Shown: positions 9,774-18,559 of the stretch, in pieces
How positions within the stretch are numbered: position 1 is the first letter of the stretch
Layout of the letters: every line of letters starts with the position of its first letter
DNA from: Campylobacter rectus
GTDB taxonomy: Bacteria; Campylobacterota; Campylobacteria; Campylobacterales; Campylobacteraceae
Assembly (NCBI RefSeq): GCF_004803795.1
Contig: NZ_CP012543.1
Location: 62,001 to 126,000, forward strand
DNA: 64,000 bases
Reading direction: 5' to 3'
Notes under the pieces: generated by a model
Told to the model about the DNA's origin: nothing
Database searches by the model: none
Seen by the model: only the letters and a program-made list of their open reading frames with translations
Position numbers and translations under genes: made by a program

Positions 9774-10130
9774 ATGACAGCAAATGTATTAAAAAGAAAA
9801 CTCGCTCTTAGAATCAAGAGAAAAAGAAGAATCAGAGCTAAAATTTCCGGCACTGCGGTATTGCCTAGAATTTCTATCTTCAAGTCAAACAGAACTCTTT
9901 ACGTCCAAGCTATCGACGACGTAGCAGCCGTAACTATAGCGGCAGCCGACGGCAGAAAACTAGGTGTAAAAGCAAACAAAGAAGGCGCCGTAACTTTGGC
10001 TAAAGAATTTGCAAAAACTCTAAAAGCTAAAAAAATAGAAACGGCATTATTCGACAGAAACGGCTATTTGTATCACGGCGTTATAGCGGCTTTTGCAGAC
10101 GCATTACGTGAAAACGGTATCAAACTATAA
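9774..10130 (+). CDS. rplR: 50S ribosomal protein L18
   Basis: 118 residues; contains the 5S rRNA-binding L18 core ([18 protein letters not shown] and [22 protein letters not shown]). Standard position between rplF and rpsE. Confidence 0.96.
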   Translation: MTANVLKRKLALRIKRKRRIRAKISGTAVLPRISIFKSNRTLYVQAIDDVAAVTIAAADGRKLGVKANKEGAVTLAKEFAKTLKAKKIETALFDRNGYLYHGVIAAFADALRENGIKL

Positions 10131-10141
10131 GGAAAATCGCT

Positions 10142-10585
10142 ATGGAAAAATATAACAGAGAAGAATTTGAAGAAGTAATGGTTGATATCGGCCGCGTTAC
10201 AAAGGTCGTAAAGGGCGGTCGTAGATTTAGATTTACGGCTCTTGTCGTAGTAGGAAACAGAAACGGCCTAGTGGGCTTTGGCTTCGGTAAGGCAAAAGAG
10301 GTGCCGGACGCTATGAGAAAAGCCGTAGACGATGCGTTTAAAAACATCATCGAGGTAAAAAGAAAAGGCTCGACCATACCTCACGACGTAGAGGTTAAAT
10401 TTAACGCTAGCCGCGTTTTGCTTCGCCCTGCTAGCGAAGGTACGGGCGTGATCGCGGGCGGTAGCGCTCGTCCTATTTTGGAGCTTGCGGGCATCAAGGA
10501 CATCCTAACAAAATCGCTTGGCTCAAACAACTCGGCAAACGTCGTTCGCGCTACTTTAAAAGCGCTAAGCATGCTTAAAGGCTAA
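10142..10585 (+). CDS. rpsE: 30S ribosomal protein S5
   Basis: 147 residues with the S5 double-stranded-RNA-binding signature ([30 protein letters not shown]) and the C-terminal [18 protein letters not shown]. Slightly shorter than E. coli S5 (about 166). Confidence 0.97.
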   Translation: MEKYNREEFEEVMVDIGRVTKVVKGGRRFRFTALVVVGNRNGLVGFGFGKAKEVPDAMRKAVDDAFKNIIEVKRKGSTIPHDVEVKFNASRVLLRPASEGTGVIAGGSARPILELAGIKDILTKSLGSNNSANVVRATLKALSMLKG

Positions 10586-10594
10586 GGAGAAGAT

Positions 10595-10996
10595 ATGGGA
10601 CTAGAAAATTTAAAACCTGCCGAGGGCTCGACTAGACAGATAAAAAGATTAGGTCGCGGTCAAGGTAGCGGTCAAGGTAAAACCGCGGGCAAAGGACACA
10701 AAGGTCAAAGAGCCAGAAAAGGCTACAATGAGAAAAGAGGCTTCGAGGGTGGTCAGCAACCGCTTCAAAGACGCCTTCCGAAAGTCGGCTTCGCTTCTAA
10801 ATTTGAAAAACCTTACGTAATCAACGTAGAAAAAATCGTTGCGGTAAAAGAGCTAAGCGAGATCACCATCGCTACTATCGCTACCGTGCACAAAATTTCA
10901 AGCAGCGTCAAGAAAATCAAATTGATCGGAACGAGTGCGAAAGATTTGGCTTCGAAAATCAAAGACGAGAATGTAACCGTTAGCGGACGTGCGTAA
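10595..10996 (+). CDS. rplO: 50S ribosomal protein L15
   Basis: 133 residues with the Gly/Arg-rich L15 N-terminus ([20 protein letters not shown]). Stop TAA overlaps the secY ATG by one base. Confidence 0.96.
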   Translation: MGLENLKPAEGSTRQIKRLGRGQGSGQGKTAGKGHKGQRARKGYNEKRGFEGGQQPLQRRLPKVGFASKFEKPYVINVEKIVAVKELSEITIATIATVHKISSSVKKIKLIGTSAKDLASKIKDENVTVSGRA

Positions 10997-12258
10997 TGAA
11001 TAAGACATTGACCAACAAGATTTTAATCACGTTGGCATTTTTATTTGCTTACAGGATACTGGCATATGTGCCGGTTCCTGGCGTCAATGTCAATGTTATT
11101 AAAGAATTTTTCGACTCGAATGCCGAAAATGCGCTCGGGCTCTTTAATATGTTCAGCGGTAAAGCCGCAGAGCGCCTTAGCATCATCTCTCTAGGCATTA
11201 TGCCCTACATCACGGCATCTATCATTATGGAGCTTTTAGCGGCTACTTTTCCAAATTTAGGCAAGATGAAAAAAGACCGCGACGGCATGCAAAAATATAT
11301 GCAGATCATCCGCTACGCTACTATCGTTATCACGCTCGTTCAAGCAGTAGGCGTCAGTATGGGGCTTCAGAGCCTTCACGGCAGAGGCGGAGAGGACGCG
11401 ATAATGATAGATATGAATTTATTTATCGCGATTGCGGCGGTATCAATGCTAACGGGAACTATGCTTTTGATGTGGATAGGCGAGCAAATCACTCAGCGCG
11501 GTATCGGCAACGGCATCAGCCTTATTATCTTTGCGGGCATCGTTAGCGGCATACCTTCGGCCATCGGCGGAACGGTAAATTTGGTAAATACGGGCGAGAT
11601 GAACTTCCTCGTAGTTATCGGAATTTTGCTTGTTATCTTGGTCACGGTAGGTATCGTCATCTACGTCGAGATGGGCGAGAGACGCGTGCCGGTGAGCTAT
11701 TCGCGCAAAGTTGTGATGGAAAATCAAAATAAGCGCATTATGAACTATATACCTATTAAAGTAAATTTAAGCGGCGTTATTCCTCCGATTTTCGCCAGTG
11801 CGATCTTGATGTTCCCAAGCACTATTTTGCAGGCCAGTACAAATCCTTACATCCAAGCTATTCACGATTTTTTAAATCCAAACAGCTATTTTTTCAACTT
11901 TTTAACATTCTTGCTGGTCGTATTTTTCGCATATTTTTACGCTTCGATCGCGTTTAACGCAAAAGATATCAGCGAAAATTTAAAAAGACAGGGCGGATTT
12001 ATCCCCGGTATTAGACCCGGCGAGGGCACGGCCGGGTATCTAAACGAAGTGGCATCGAGACTAACTTTTAGCGGCGCGATTTATCTCGGACTTATCTCGA
12101 CGCTGCCTTGGGTGCTCGTTAAATTTATGGGCGTTCCGTTTTATTTCGGCGGCACGTCGGTGCTGATCGTGGTTTCTGTCGCGCTTGATACGATGCGAAG
12201 GATAGAGGCTCAAATTTATATGAATAAATATCAAACTCTAAGCGCGGTAGGTCTGTAA
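10996..12258 (+). CDS. secY: Protein translocase subunit SecY
   Basis: 420 residues with about ten hydrophobic membrane segments. Recognisable SecY stretches include AYRILAYVPVPGVN in TM1, GMQKYMQIIRYATIV, GIGNGISLIIFAGIVSGIP, ERRVPVSYSRK and GGFIPGIRPGEGT. It forms the channel of the SecYEG translocon; secG is at 61338-61688 in this window. TAATG overlaps join it to rplO and map. Confidence 0.97.
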   Translation: MNKTLTNKILITLAFLFAYRILAYVPVPGVNVNVIKEFFDSNAENALGLFNMFSGKAAERLSIISLGIMPYITASIIMELLAATFPNLGKMKKDRDGMQKYMQIIRYATIVITLVQAVGVSMGLQSLHGRGGEDAIMIDMNLFIAIAAVSMLTGTMLLMWIGEQITQRGIGNGISLIIFAGIVSGIPSAIGGTVNLVNTGEMNFLVVIGILLVILVTVGIVIYVEMGERRVPVSYSRKVVMENQNKRIMNYIPIKVNLSGVIPPIFASAILMFPSTILQASTNPYIQAIHDFLNPNSYFFNFLTFLLVVFFAYFYASIAFNAKDISENLKRQGGFIPGIRPGEGTAGYLNEVASRLTFSGAIYLGLISTLPWVLVKFMGVPFYFGGTSVLIVVSVALDTMRRIEAQIYMNKYQTLSAVGL

Positions 12259-13016
12259 TGGCTATAACCATTATGCAACCTCGCGACATAGAGAAGATGC
12301 GAGCGGCGAATAAAATCGTCGCTCAAACCCTTGATTACGTAGAAACGATTATCAAGCCCGGCATTTCGTTACTCGAAATAGATAAAATTTGCGAGGATAT
12401 GATAAGAGCTGCAGGCGCTAAGCCTGCGTTTAAGGGTCTTTACGGCTTTCCAAACGCCGCTTGCATCAGCGTAAACGAAGTAGTCATCCACGGCATCCCG
12501 AACGAATACAAACTACAAGAAGGCGACATCGTAAGCGTTGATATCGGTTCAAATTTGAACGGATATTTCGGCGACTCGGCTAGGACTTGGGGCGTAGGTC
12601 AAATTTCGCGCGATGACGAGAGGCTGATAGCTTGCGCTAAAGACGCGCTATATTTTGCGATAGATACCGTAAAAGCGGGAATGCACTTTAAAGAGCTTAG
12701 TTTTGAAATCGAGAAATTTATAAGAGCTCGCGGATTCGTTCCGCTAACGGGGTTTTGCGGTCACGGCATCGGTAGACGCCCGCACGATGATCCGCAAATT
12801 TTAAATTATTTAGAAGGCGGCAGTCCAAAATCGGGACCGAAAATCAAAAACGGAATGGTATTTTGCGTAGAGCCGATGATCTGCCAAAAAGACGGCACTC
12901 CCGTAATCGGTCACGACAAATGGAAGGTAACCAGCAAAGACGGATTAAGAACCAGCCACTACGAGCACTGCATGGCGGTCGTAGGCGGACGTGCGGAGAT
13001 TTTGAGCCTGGCGTAG
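12258..13016 (+). CDS. map: Type I methionine aminopeptidase
   Basis: 252 residues. The metal-binding set of MetAP is visible: VIHGIPNE (substrate His), DIGSNLNGYFGDSART (two Asp), GFCGHGIGR (His), FCVEPM (Glu) and HYEHCMAV (Glu). Removes the initiator Met from nascent proteins. Coupled to secY by a one-base overlap. A short map lacking the N-terminal SH3-binding extension, hence type I. Confidence 0.97.
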   Translation: MAITIMQPRDIEKMRAANKIVAQTLDYVETIIKPGISLLEIDKICEDMIRAAGAKPAFKGLYGFPNAACISVNEVVIHGIPNEYKLQEGDIVSVDIGSNLNGYFGDSARTWGVGQISRDDERLIACAKDALYFAIDTVKAGMHFKELSFEIEKFIRARGFVPLTGFCGHGIGRRPHDDPQILNYLEGGSPKSGPKIKNGMVFCVEPMICQKDGTPVIGHDKWKVTSKDGLRTSHYEHCMAVVGGRAEILSLA

Positions 13017-13022
13017 AGTTTT

Positions 13023-13058
13023 AAAATTTACAAATCGTTCGCGCGGCTTGTAAATTTT
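13023..13058. terminator. Hairpin between map and infA
   Basis: AAAATTTACAA (13023-13033) and TTGTAAATTTT (13048-13058) are exact inverted repeats around a GC-rich 14-base loop, seven bases after the map stop. The right arm ends in TTTT, so it can act as a (probably partial) terminator separating the spc part from infA-rpmJ. Confidence 0.6.
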
Positions 13059-13141
13059 AAAATTTTAATTTGTGGTGAGTTAAAATTTTAATTTCAAACT
13101 TCCGCCGAGCGGCGAAAGTAAATTTAACAAAAAGGAGTTAA

Positions 13142-13360
13142 GTGGCAAAAGACGACGTTATAGAGATCGACGGCAACGTCATCGAGGCGCTGCCAAACGC
13201 GACGTTTAAGGTCGAGCTCGACAACAAACACGTGATTTTGTGTCATATTGCGGGCAAGATGAGGATGCATTATATAAAAATAATGCCGGGGGACCGCGTA
13301 AAGGTGGAACTAACGCCTTACAGTCTGGATAAGGGTAGGATAATTTACCGACATAAGTAA
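13142..13360 (+). CDS. infA: Translation initiation factor IF-1
   Basis: 72 residues, OB fold, containing the IF-1 signature [21 protein letters not shown]. The start is a GTG at 13142 with AAAAAGGAG ahead of it, giving [11 protein letters not shown]. Stands alone between two leaders rather than overlapping its neighbours. Confidence 0.96.
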   Translation: MAKDDVIEIDGNVIEALPNATFKVELDNKHVILCHIAGKMRMHYIKIMPGDRVKVELTPYSLDKGRIIYRHK

Positions 13361-13516
13361 ATTAAAAGCTAAATTTGGCTATACTCAGCCCTTTGCGACA
13401 AATTGCTGTATGAAGAATTGTTTTCAAAGCCCACCACTTGTTTTGAAAATAGTTGGTTTAAAATTTCGTTAAACCTGATGCAGCCTAAAAGTGGAATAAA
13501 TTTTTAGGAGACTAGA
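13361..13516 (+). promoter_or_regulatory. Long leader before rpmJ
   Basis: 156 bases with no gene. It contains an inverted repeat TTTTCAAA...TTTGAAAA (about 13420-13455) flanked by GTTGG/CCACC-like sequence, unusual among the otherwise tightly packed genes. Possible leader with a regulatory structure; no known riboswitch or r-protein leader recognised. Confidence 0.35.
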
Positions 13517-13630
13517 ATGAAAGTTCGTCCTTCTGTAAAGAAGATGTGTGACAAGTGCAAAATTGTCAAGCGCCAAGGCGTAGTTCGCATAATCTGCGAA
13601 AATCCAAAACATAAACAAAGACAAGGATAA
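13517..13630 (+). CDS. rpmJ: 50S ribosomal protein L36, zinc-binding type
   Basis: 37 residues, [20 protein letters not shown] onward, with zinc ligands C11, C14, C27 and H32. Preceded by TTAGGAG. This is the C+ form; with the C+ S14, the window shows zinc-dependent paralogues for both proteins. Confidence 0.97.
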   Translation: MKVRPSVKKMCDKCKIVKRQGVVRIICENPKHKQRQG

Positions 13631-13633
13631 AGC

Positions 13634-14002
13634 ATGGCACGTATCGCAGGTGTGGATTTACCAAAGAAAAAGAGAATCGAATACGGTTTGACCTATATTT
13701 ACGGTATCGGTCTTCACAAATCTCGTCAAATTTTGGATGCTACCAAAATTTCTTACGATAAAAGAGTAAACGATCTAACCGAAGATGAAGCTGCGGCTAT
13801 CCGCAAAGAGATCCAAGAGAACCACGTGGTGGAAGGCGACCTTAGAAAAAGCGTCGCTATGGATATCAAGGCTCTTATGGATCTAGGAAGCTACCGCGGC
13901 CTAAGACACAGAAAAGGTCTTCCGGTGCGCGGTCAGAAGACTAAAACAAACGCTAGAACTAGAAAAGGCAAGCGCAAAACAGTCGGCGCTGCGACTAAAT
14001 AA
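13634..14002 (+). CDS. rpsM: 30S ribosomal protein S13
   Basis: 122 residues, [26 protein letters not shown], with the C-terminal [25 protein letters not shown] signature that contacts P-site tRNA. First gene of the alpha part, three bases after rpmJ. Confidence 0.97.
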   Translation: MARIAGVDLPKKKRIEYGLTYIYGIGLHKSRQILDATKISYDKRVNDLTEDEAAAIRKEIQENHVVEGDLRKSVAMDIKALMDLGSYRGLRHRKGLPVRGQKTKTNARTRKGKRKTVGAATK

Positions 14003-14011
14003 GGATAGGCG

Positions 14012-14404
14012 ATGGCAAAAAGAAAAGTAGTTAAAAAGAAAATTGTAAGAAAAAGTATCGCTAAAGGTATCGTTTATATAAGCGCGACTTTTAACAATAC
14101 TATGGTAACGGTTACCGATGAGATGGGAAATGCTATCGCTTGGAGCAGTGCTGGCGGACTAGGCTTTAAAGGAAGTAAAAAATCAACTCCTTACGCAGCC
14201 CAACAAGCAGTCGAAGACGCTCTAGCTAAAGCAAAAGAGCACGGCATAAAAGAAGTAGGCATAAAAGTGCAAGGTCCTGGCAGCGGCAGAGAGACCGCAG
14301 TCAAGAGCGTAGGCGCGGTAGAGGGCATAAAAGTAACGTTTTTAAAAGATATAACTCCGCTTCCGCATAATGGTTGCAGACCGCCGAAACGCCGCCGCGT
14401 ATAA
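14012..14404 (+). CDS. rpsK: 30S ribosomal protein S11
   Basis: 130 residues with [16 protein letters not shown]-type N-terminal core and the C-terminal [15 protein letters not shown] signature typical of S11, a platform protein near the mRNA exit. Confidence 0.97.
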   Translation: MAKRKVVKKKIVRKSIAKGIVYISATFNNTMVTVTDEMGNAIAWSSAGGLGFKGSKKSTPYAAQQAVEDALAKAKEHGIKEVGIKVQGPGSGRETAVKSVGAVEGIKVTFLKDITPLPHNGCRPPKRRRV

Positions 14405-14426
14405 TTAGAAATTTAGGAGAATTATT

Positions 14427-15053
14427 ATGGCTAGATATAGAGGACCCGTTGAAAAATTAGAAAGAAGACTCGGCGTTAGTTTGGCGCTAAAAGGCGAGCG
14501 TCGCTTGGCAGGTAAAAGCGCGCTTGACAAAAGGCCTTACGCTCCGGGACAACACGGACAAAGAAGAAGCAAGATAAGCGAATACGGCTTGCAGCTCCGC
14601 GAAAAACAAAAAGCTAAATTTATGTACGGCATTAGCGAGAAGCAATTCCGCCGCTTATTCCAAGAGGCCGCTCGCCGCGAGGGAAATACCGGTGCGCTTT
14701 TGGTGCAGCTTTTGGAGCAAAGACTAGATAACGTAGTTTATAGGATGGGCTTTGCGACGACTCGCCGCTTCGCTCGCCAGTTAGTTACTCACGGACATAT
14801 TTTGGTAAACGGCAAGAGAGTGGATATTCCTTCCTATAGAGTTCAAGCTGGCGCTAAAGTAGAGGTTATCGAAAAATCTAAAAACAATCCGCAAATCGTT
14901 CGCGCGATCGATCTTACGGCGCAAACCGGCATCGTAGCTTGGGTCGACGTCGAAAAAGATAAAAAATTCGGAATTTTCACAAGAACTCCGGAAAGGGAAG
15001 AAGTCGTCATTCCTGTCGAGGAAAGATTCATAGTAGAGCTTTATTCGAAATAA
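14427..15053 (+). CDS. rpsD: 30S ribosomal protein S4
   Basis: 208 residues, [19 protein letters not shown], with an S4 RNA-binding domain ([19 protein letters not shown]...[13 protein letters not shown]). S4 nucleates 30S assembly and in E. coli represses the alpha operon. This form lacks the CxxC zinc motif of some S4 paralogues. Confidence 0.97.
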   Translation: MARYRGPVEKLERRLGVSLALKGERRLAGKSALDKRPYAPGQHGQRRSKISEYGLQLREKQKAKFMYGISEKQFRRLFQEAARREGNTGALLVQLLEQRLDNVVYRMGFATTRRFARQLVTHGHILVNGKRVDIPSYRVQAGAKVEVIEKSKNNPQIVRAIDLTAQTGIVAWVDVEKDKKFGIFTRTPEREEVVIPVEERFIVELYSK

Positions 15054-15067
15054 TAAGGGGTATAACG

Positions 15068-16081
15068 ATGAGAAAAATTACCACATCAGCTTATATGCCT
15101 ACCGAAATTTCAGTAGAGAGTATAAGCGAGAATGTCGCCAGAATAACCGCGTATCCGTTTGAGACGGGTTATGCGGTCACTTTGGCTCATCCGCTAAGAC
15201 GACTTTTATATAGCAGCACGGTTGGATTTGCGGCTACGGGCGTCAAGATTGAAGGCGTATCTCACGAATTTGATTCGATGAGAGGCATGCTCGAGGACGT
15301 AGCGCAGTTTATTATAAATTTAAAAAACATCCGTTTTAAGTTAAAAAACGAGTCTGAGCGCGAAGTGGTCGAGTATTCGTTTAAAGGTCCGAAAGAGATA
15401 AAAGCCGGCGATCTAAAAAGCGATGTCGTAGATATCGTAAATCCGGACGCCTATCTCGCGACCATAAACGAGGACGCGGAGCTTAAATTTTCCGTAATCA
15501 TCCAAAAGGGTATCGGATACGTCCCGAGCGAAGAGATAAGAGGCGATACCGAAGAGGGCTATATAGCTCTTGATGCGTTCTTTACGCCCGTTAAAAAAGC
15601 AGTTTACGAGCTAGTAAACGTTCTAGTCGAGGACAATCCCGATTATGAGAAGATTATTTTCACGGTTACGACGGACGGGCAAGTGGGCGCTATAGAGGCG
15701 TTTAAACACGCTATCGAGGCGATGTATCAGCAGATGTCGGTGTTTAAAGGGGTTTTAAATATCGATATTTCGGCAGGCCTAAACGCCCAAACTTCCGGCA
15801 GCGAGCACGCGAAGTTGCTACAAAGCGTAGAAGAGCTAAATTTGAGCGCTAGAAGCTTTAACTGCCTCGATAAAGCCGAGATTAGATTTATCGGTGAGCT
15901 TGCTTTGATGGATGAAAACGAGCTAAAAGAGCTTAAAAATTTAGGTAAAAAATCTCTCGAAGAGATCAAAGCTGTTATGCAAGAGATCGGATATCCGGTC
16001 GGCGGCGACTTAGGCGGCGGCAAAGAGCAACTCAAGAAAAAAATCGCCGACCTAAAATCACAAATGAGTGCAAAAGAGTAA
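15068..16081 (+). CDS. rpoA: RNA polymerase alpha subunit
   Basis: 337 residues: N-terminal dimerisation/assembly domain ([13 protein letters not shown] core) and C-terminal domain with helix-hairpin-helix ([18 protein letters not shown]) that binds UP elements and activators. The segment between the domains and the acidic/lysine-rich tail are of ordinary length. Twelve bases before rplQ. Confidence 0.97.
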   Translation: MRKITTSAYMPTEISVESISENVARITAYPFETGYAVTLAHPLRRLLYSSTVGFAATGVKIEGVSHEFDSMRGMLEDVAQFIINLKNIRFKLKNESEREVVEYSFKGPKEIKAGDLKSDVVDIVNPDAYLATINEDAELKFSVIIQKGIGYVPSEEIRGDTEEGYIALDAFFTPVKKAVYELVNVLVEDNPDYEKIIFTVTTDGQVGAIEAFKHAIEAMYQQMSVFKGVLNIDISAGLNAQTSGSEHAKLLQSVEELNLSARSFNCLDKAEIRFIGELALMDENELKELKNLGKKSLEEIKAVMQEIGYPVGGDLGGGKEQLKKKIADLKSQMSAKE

Positions 16082-16092
16082 AAGGAACATAA

Positions 16093-16449
16093 ATGAGACA
16101 CGGTCACGGATACAGAAAACTAGGTAGGACGTCGGCTCACCGCTCGGCTCTACTTAAAAATTTAGCTATCGCTATCATCAAAAGCGAAAAGATAGAGACG
16201 ACCTTGCCTAAGGCAAAAGAGTTAAGAAGCTATATCGAAAAGCTAATCACTAGAGCGAGAAAAGGCGATAGCAACGCTCACAGAGCGGTTTTTGCCAGCT
16301 TGCAGGATAAAGAAACTACGAATAAGCTAGTAACCGAGCTTGCTCCGAAATTCGTAGGCAAAAACGGCGGATATACGCGCATCGTTAAGACTCGCGTTCG
16401 CCGAGGCGATGCTGCCGAGATGGCTTATATCGAGCTAATCAAAGAATAA
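16093..16449 (+). CDS. rplQ: 50S ribosomal protein L17
   Basis: 118 residues, [17 protein letters not shown], the family N-terminus. Last gene of the cluster; a strong intrinsic terminator starts six bases after its stop. Confidence 0.97.
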   Translation: MRHGHGYRKLGRTSAHRSALLKNLAIAIIKSEKIETTLPKAKELRSYIEKLITRARKGDSNAHRAVFASLQDKETTNKLVTELAPKFVGKNGGYTRIVKTRVRRGDAAEMAYIELIKE

Positions 16450-16454
16450 TTTTT

Positions 16455-16476
16455 AGAGAGCTTCGGCTCTCTTTTT
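16455..16476 (+). terminator. Intrinsic terminator of the ribosomal cluster
   Basis: AGAGAGC (16455-16461), TTCG tetraloop, GCTCTCT (16466-16472), then TTTT. A perfect stem with a stable tetraloop and a T-run directly after rplQ. Confidence 0.93.
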
Positions 16477-16689
16477 CAAGTCCTTTCATCCGCACCATCC
16501 AAAACTCCCTAAAATACGATTTTACAAGACTTAAGCTTTCAAAAGGTAACCCGATGGGTAACCCAAGCTTCTACTTTTATTTTTCCACATTATTTTTTAA
16601 CTCCTCTTTTTAAAAAATTGATACATTGTCTTAGTTCTTAAAATGTTTACTTTTTTTGCAAAAGTATAAAAGAGATAAAAATATTTAAA

Positions 16690-16953
16690 GCTCACTTAAA
16701 CTTAAGCGGATTCTCTCTTATCAATTTCAACAGTTTCTGATATAGGTTTTCCTGTGTAGTTTTAGTATTATATCTAAATTCGCATTCCTTTAGGTACAAC
16801 AGAAAATTCTCTTTCTTTATCCCTTTAAATTTAGTAATCTATGTTTATTAGCATATCCCCGTCTGCTCTACTTCGCTACGCTCGTTACTTTTCAAGAACA
16901 TAGTTCTCATCGTAACTTACTGCTCCTTTGTGTGAGCTTAAGTTAAAGAGAGC
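16690..16953 (-). mobile_element. Internally deleted IS1595-family-like element
   Basis: GCTCACTTAAACTTAAGC (16690-16707) and GCTTAAGTTAAAGAGAGC (16936-16953) are inverted repeats matching at 16 of 18 positions. Between them only the C-terminus of a transposase remains; its TGA stop (16692-16694) lies inside the left repeat, as expected at an IS end. The 264-bp element is therefore a MITE-like remnant. I see no target-site duplication. Confidence 0.7.
16692..16859 (-). pseudogene. Transposase C-terminal remnant, ISXO2/IS1595-like
   Basis: Translation of 16832 down to 16692 gives 46 residues running from KFKGIKKENFLLYLKE to LLKLIRENPLKFK and then TGA, with the conserved LKECEFRYN block of IS1595-family transposases. 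Upstream the match (ANKHRLLNLKG) continues in a different frame, so the fragment is frameshifted, and the catalytic DDE part is absent. Cannot transpose by itself. Confidence 0.7.
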
Positions 16954-17053
16954 CTAATATATTTTTCCAAAAATAGAGTATGTTTCCTGAAAAAACATCC
17001 CAGTCTTTAAAATCTTATTCTTATTGTTTAATAAAGTAAGTTTTGGCACCATC

Positions 17054-17156
17054 GCCAAGCGATAGCACAGTAAGGTCTTGGCCAGACGGGCAAATAGCCT
17101 AACGGCTATTATAAAAAATCAGCTTAATTTAAGAAAAATTAAATGGCTGATTTTTT
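17054..17156 (+). other. Three consecutive hairpins ending in a bidirectional terminator
   Basis: GCCAAG/CTTGGC (17054-17059 with 17077-17082), AATAGCC-TAAC-GGCTATT (17093-17110), then a long stem AAAAAATCAGC (17113-17123) with GCTGATTTTTT (17146-17156) that also pairs internally TTAATTT/AAATTAA. The last is a classic bidirectional terminator. The series could be a small structured RNA with its terminator; no family recognised and no clear promoter. Confidence 0.4.
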
Positions 17157-17827
17157 ATTCCAATCGGAGTGTCTATATCATAAGCAAAAACCTCTTATTA
17201 GCTTTTCGTTTATTATATAGAACTGATTCACAAATTTCGTTTTCAGTGGGTTGTTTACGTTATTTAAAACCTTTGAATTCTAATGCAGTAACAACCAGTT
17301 TTGTAAAAATAATAGTTTCAACTATATAAAATTTTTAGGTGAAAAGGAAGTATAAATAAAAGAATCTGCTGTCGGCGTTTGGTGCTAGATAGCTAAATAA
17401 GAAGTTACCTTGAAATTTTAGAACGGAGTTTATCTGCTTGCTGTCTGTTCTGCCTAATATAGCGTTTTTGATTCCGCGTTGATAATGATAAATCTGTTAA
17501 CCATACTAAGTTTTTTCATTATCCTATCGCCTGTGGCACTTCCCCTGCGCTAGTCTGATTTGTTTGTCATTTATGTTTACTCCTGTTTTTAGGCCTCACA
17601 TTATGTTTGCTTTTAAACAAATACAAGACATGGAGAACCACCGATGTTTTTGTCTGTCTTTAGGATGCTGGGTTGTTTTTGTGTAAAACAGACGTTGTAT
17701 TCTCGGCCGGATAAATAGATGAAGCTACTTGTCATAAGGCTACAAGCTTGTAAGCATAGGATCAAAGATATAAAATTCCCGATTAAATTATTTTAGATTA
17801 ATAAGAATAAGTCCCGCAAGATGATAC

Positions 17828-17862
17828 AATACCGTCTCAATAGAATTTGAAACGGTATTTTT
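17828..17862 (+). terminator. Hairpin in the leader of the 17877 gene
   Basis: AATACCGT (17828-17835) and ACGGTATT (17852-17859) followed by TTT, ending 14 bases before the ATG at 17877. Because it sits just upstream of the RBS (GGGAGAAAG) it may terminate upstream transcription or attenuate this gene. Confidence 0.55.
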
Positions 17863-17876
17863 CACGGGAGAAAGAT

Positions 17877-18470
17877 ATGAAATTTAAAGATTTTAAAGAC
17901 GCAAACTGCACCAACTACGACTTTTTCATGGCTGAGGAGCTAAGTTATAAAGAATTTATCAGGCTTAGTTTCGGCGAGTTCGCCCGCAAAAATCCAAACT
18001 CGAGCTGGATGCTTAGCATTGACGACAGGAGCCTTGATTCGTTTCCAAATTTTACTCAAAAGCATCCAATTTGCTTATCCGATCTAAATTTTAAAGATAG
18101 CGTCTTTCAGTTTAGGATTTGCTCCGAAAACAGCGTCCAAAGCCTAGGACACCGAATTTTCACCTGCCTAGACGGCATTCACAAGGACTTCGTCGCAAGC
18201 GAGATCAAGCAAACCGACGAAGTGATGATGAAGCTAAAGATTGGCGTTTTGAAGGACTTTGCCTGCGTCTCTAAGTGCGGCTGGTGGATAACCGACATCT
18301 GGCGCGATATGTATCCGGTGACGGATGAGAGCGAGAGCAAAAATTTCGTCGCAGACATGCTTGGTAGCGAATTTTCAGCACAAATGTGGCTTATAAACGA
18401 GCGGCTTTTGAGTGCGCAAAATAGCGGTGAGCTTGACGGACTCATTGCTGAGCTAAGGACGCAGAAGTAA
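17877..18470 (+). CDS. Hypothetical protein, 197 aa
   Basis: Start chosen at ATG 17877 because GGGAGAAAG precedes it; a TTG 30 bases upstream lies within the hairpin. The protein (MKFKDFKDANCTNYDFFMAE...) is soluble, acidic, with six or so cysteines and no signal peptide, and I recognise no domain. Flanked by degraded DNA upstream and a convergent gene downstream, so it is probably accessory. Confidence 0.7.
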   Translation: MKFKDFKDANCTNYDFFMAEELSYKEFIRLSFGEFARKNPNSSWMLSIDDRSLDSFPNFTQKHPICLSDLNFKDSVFQFRICSENSVQSLGHRIFTCLDGIHKDFVASEIKQTDEVMMKLKIGVLKDFACVSKCGWWITDIWRDMYPVTDESESKNFVADMLGSEFSAQMWLINERLLSAQNSGELDGLIAELRTQK

Positions 18471-18559
18471 TTTTTAAAATTTGCCCATATTTTGTCCTTG
18501 CTGCGGCGGGCGTATTCGCGTATTTTTGCGGATAAATTTTTAAATTTACCGCTTTAAAT

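Larger units (their letters stand above)
16954..17876. other. Gene-free accessory stretch
   Basis: About 920 bases with frequent stops in all frames and lower GC than the ribosomal cluster. It holds the hairpin series at 17054-17156 and the hairpin at 17828-17862. I recognise no gene or gene fragment here; it reads like degraded accessory DNA. Confidence 0.5.
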
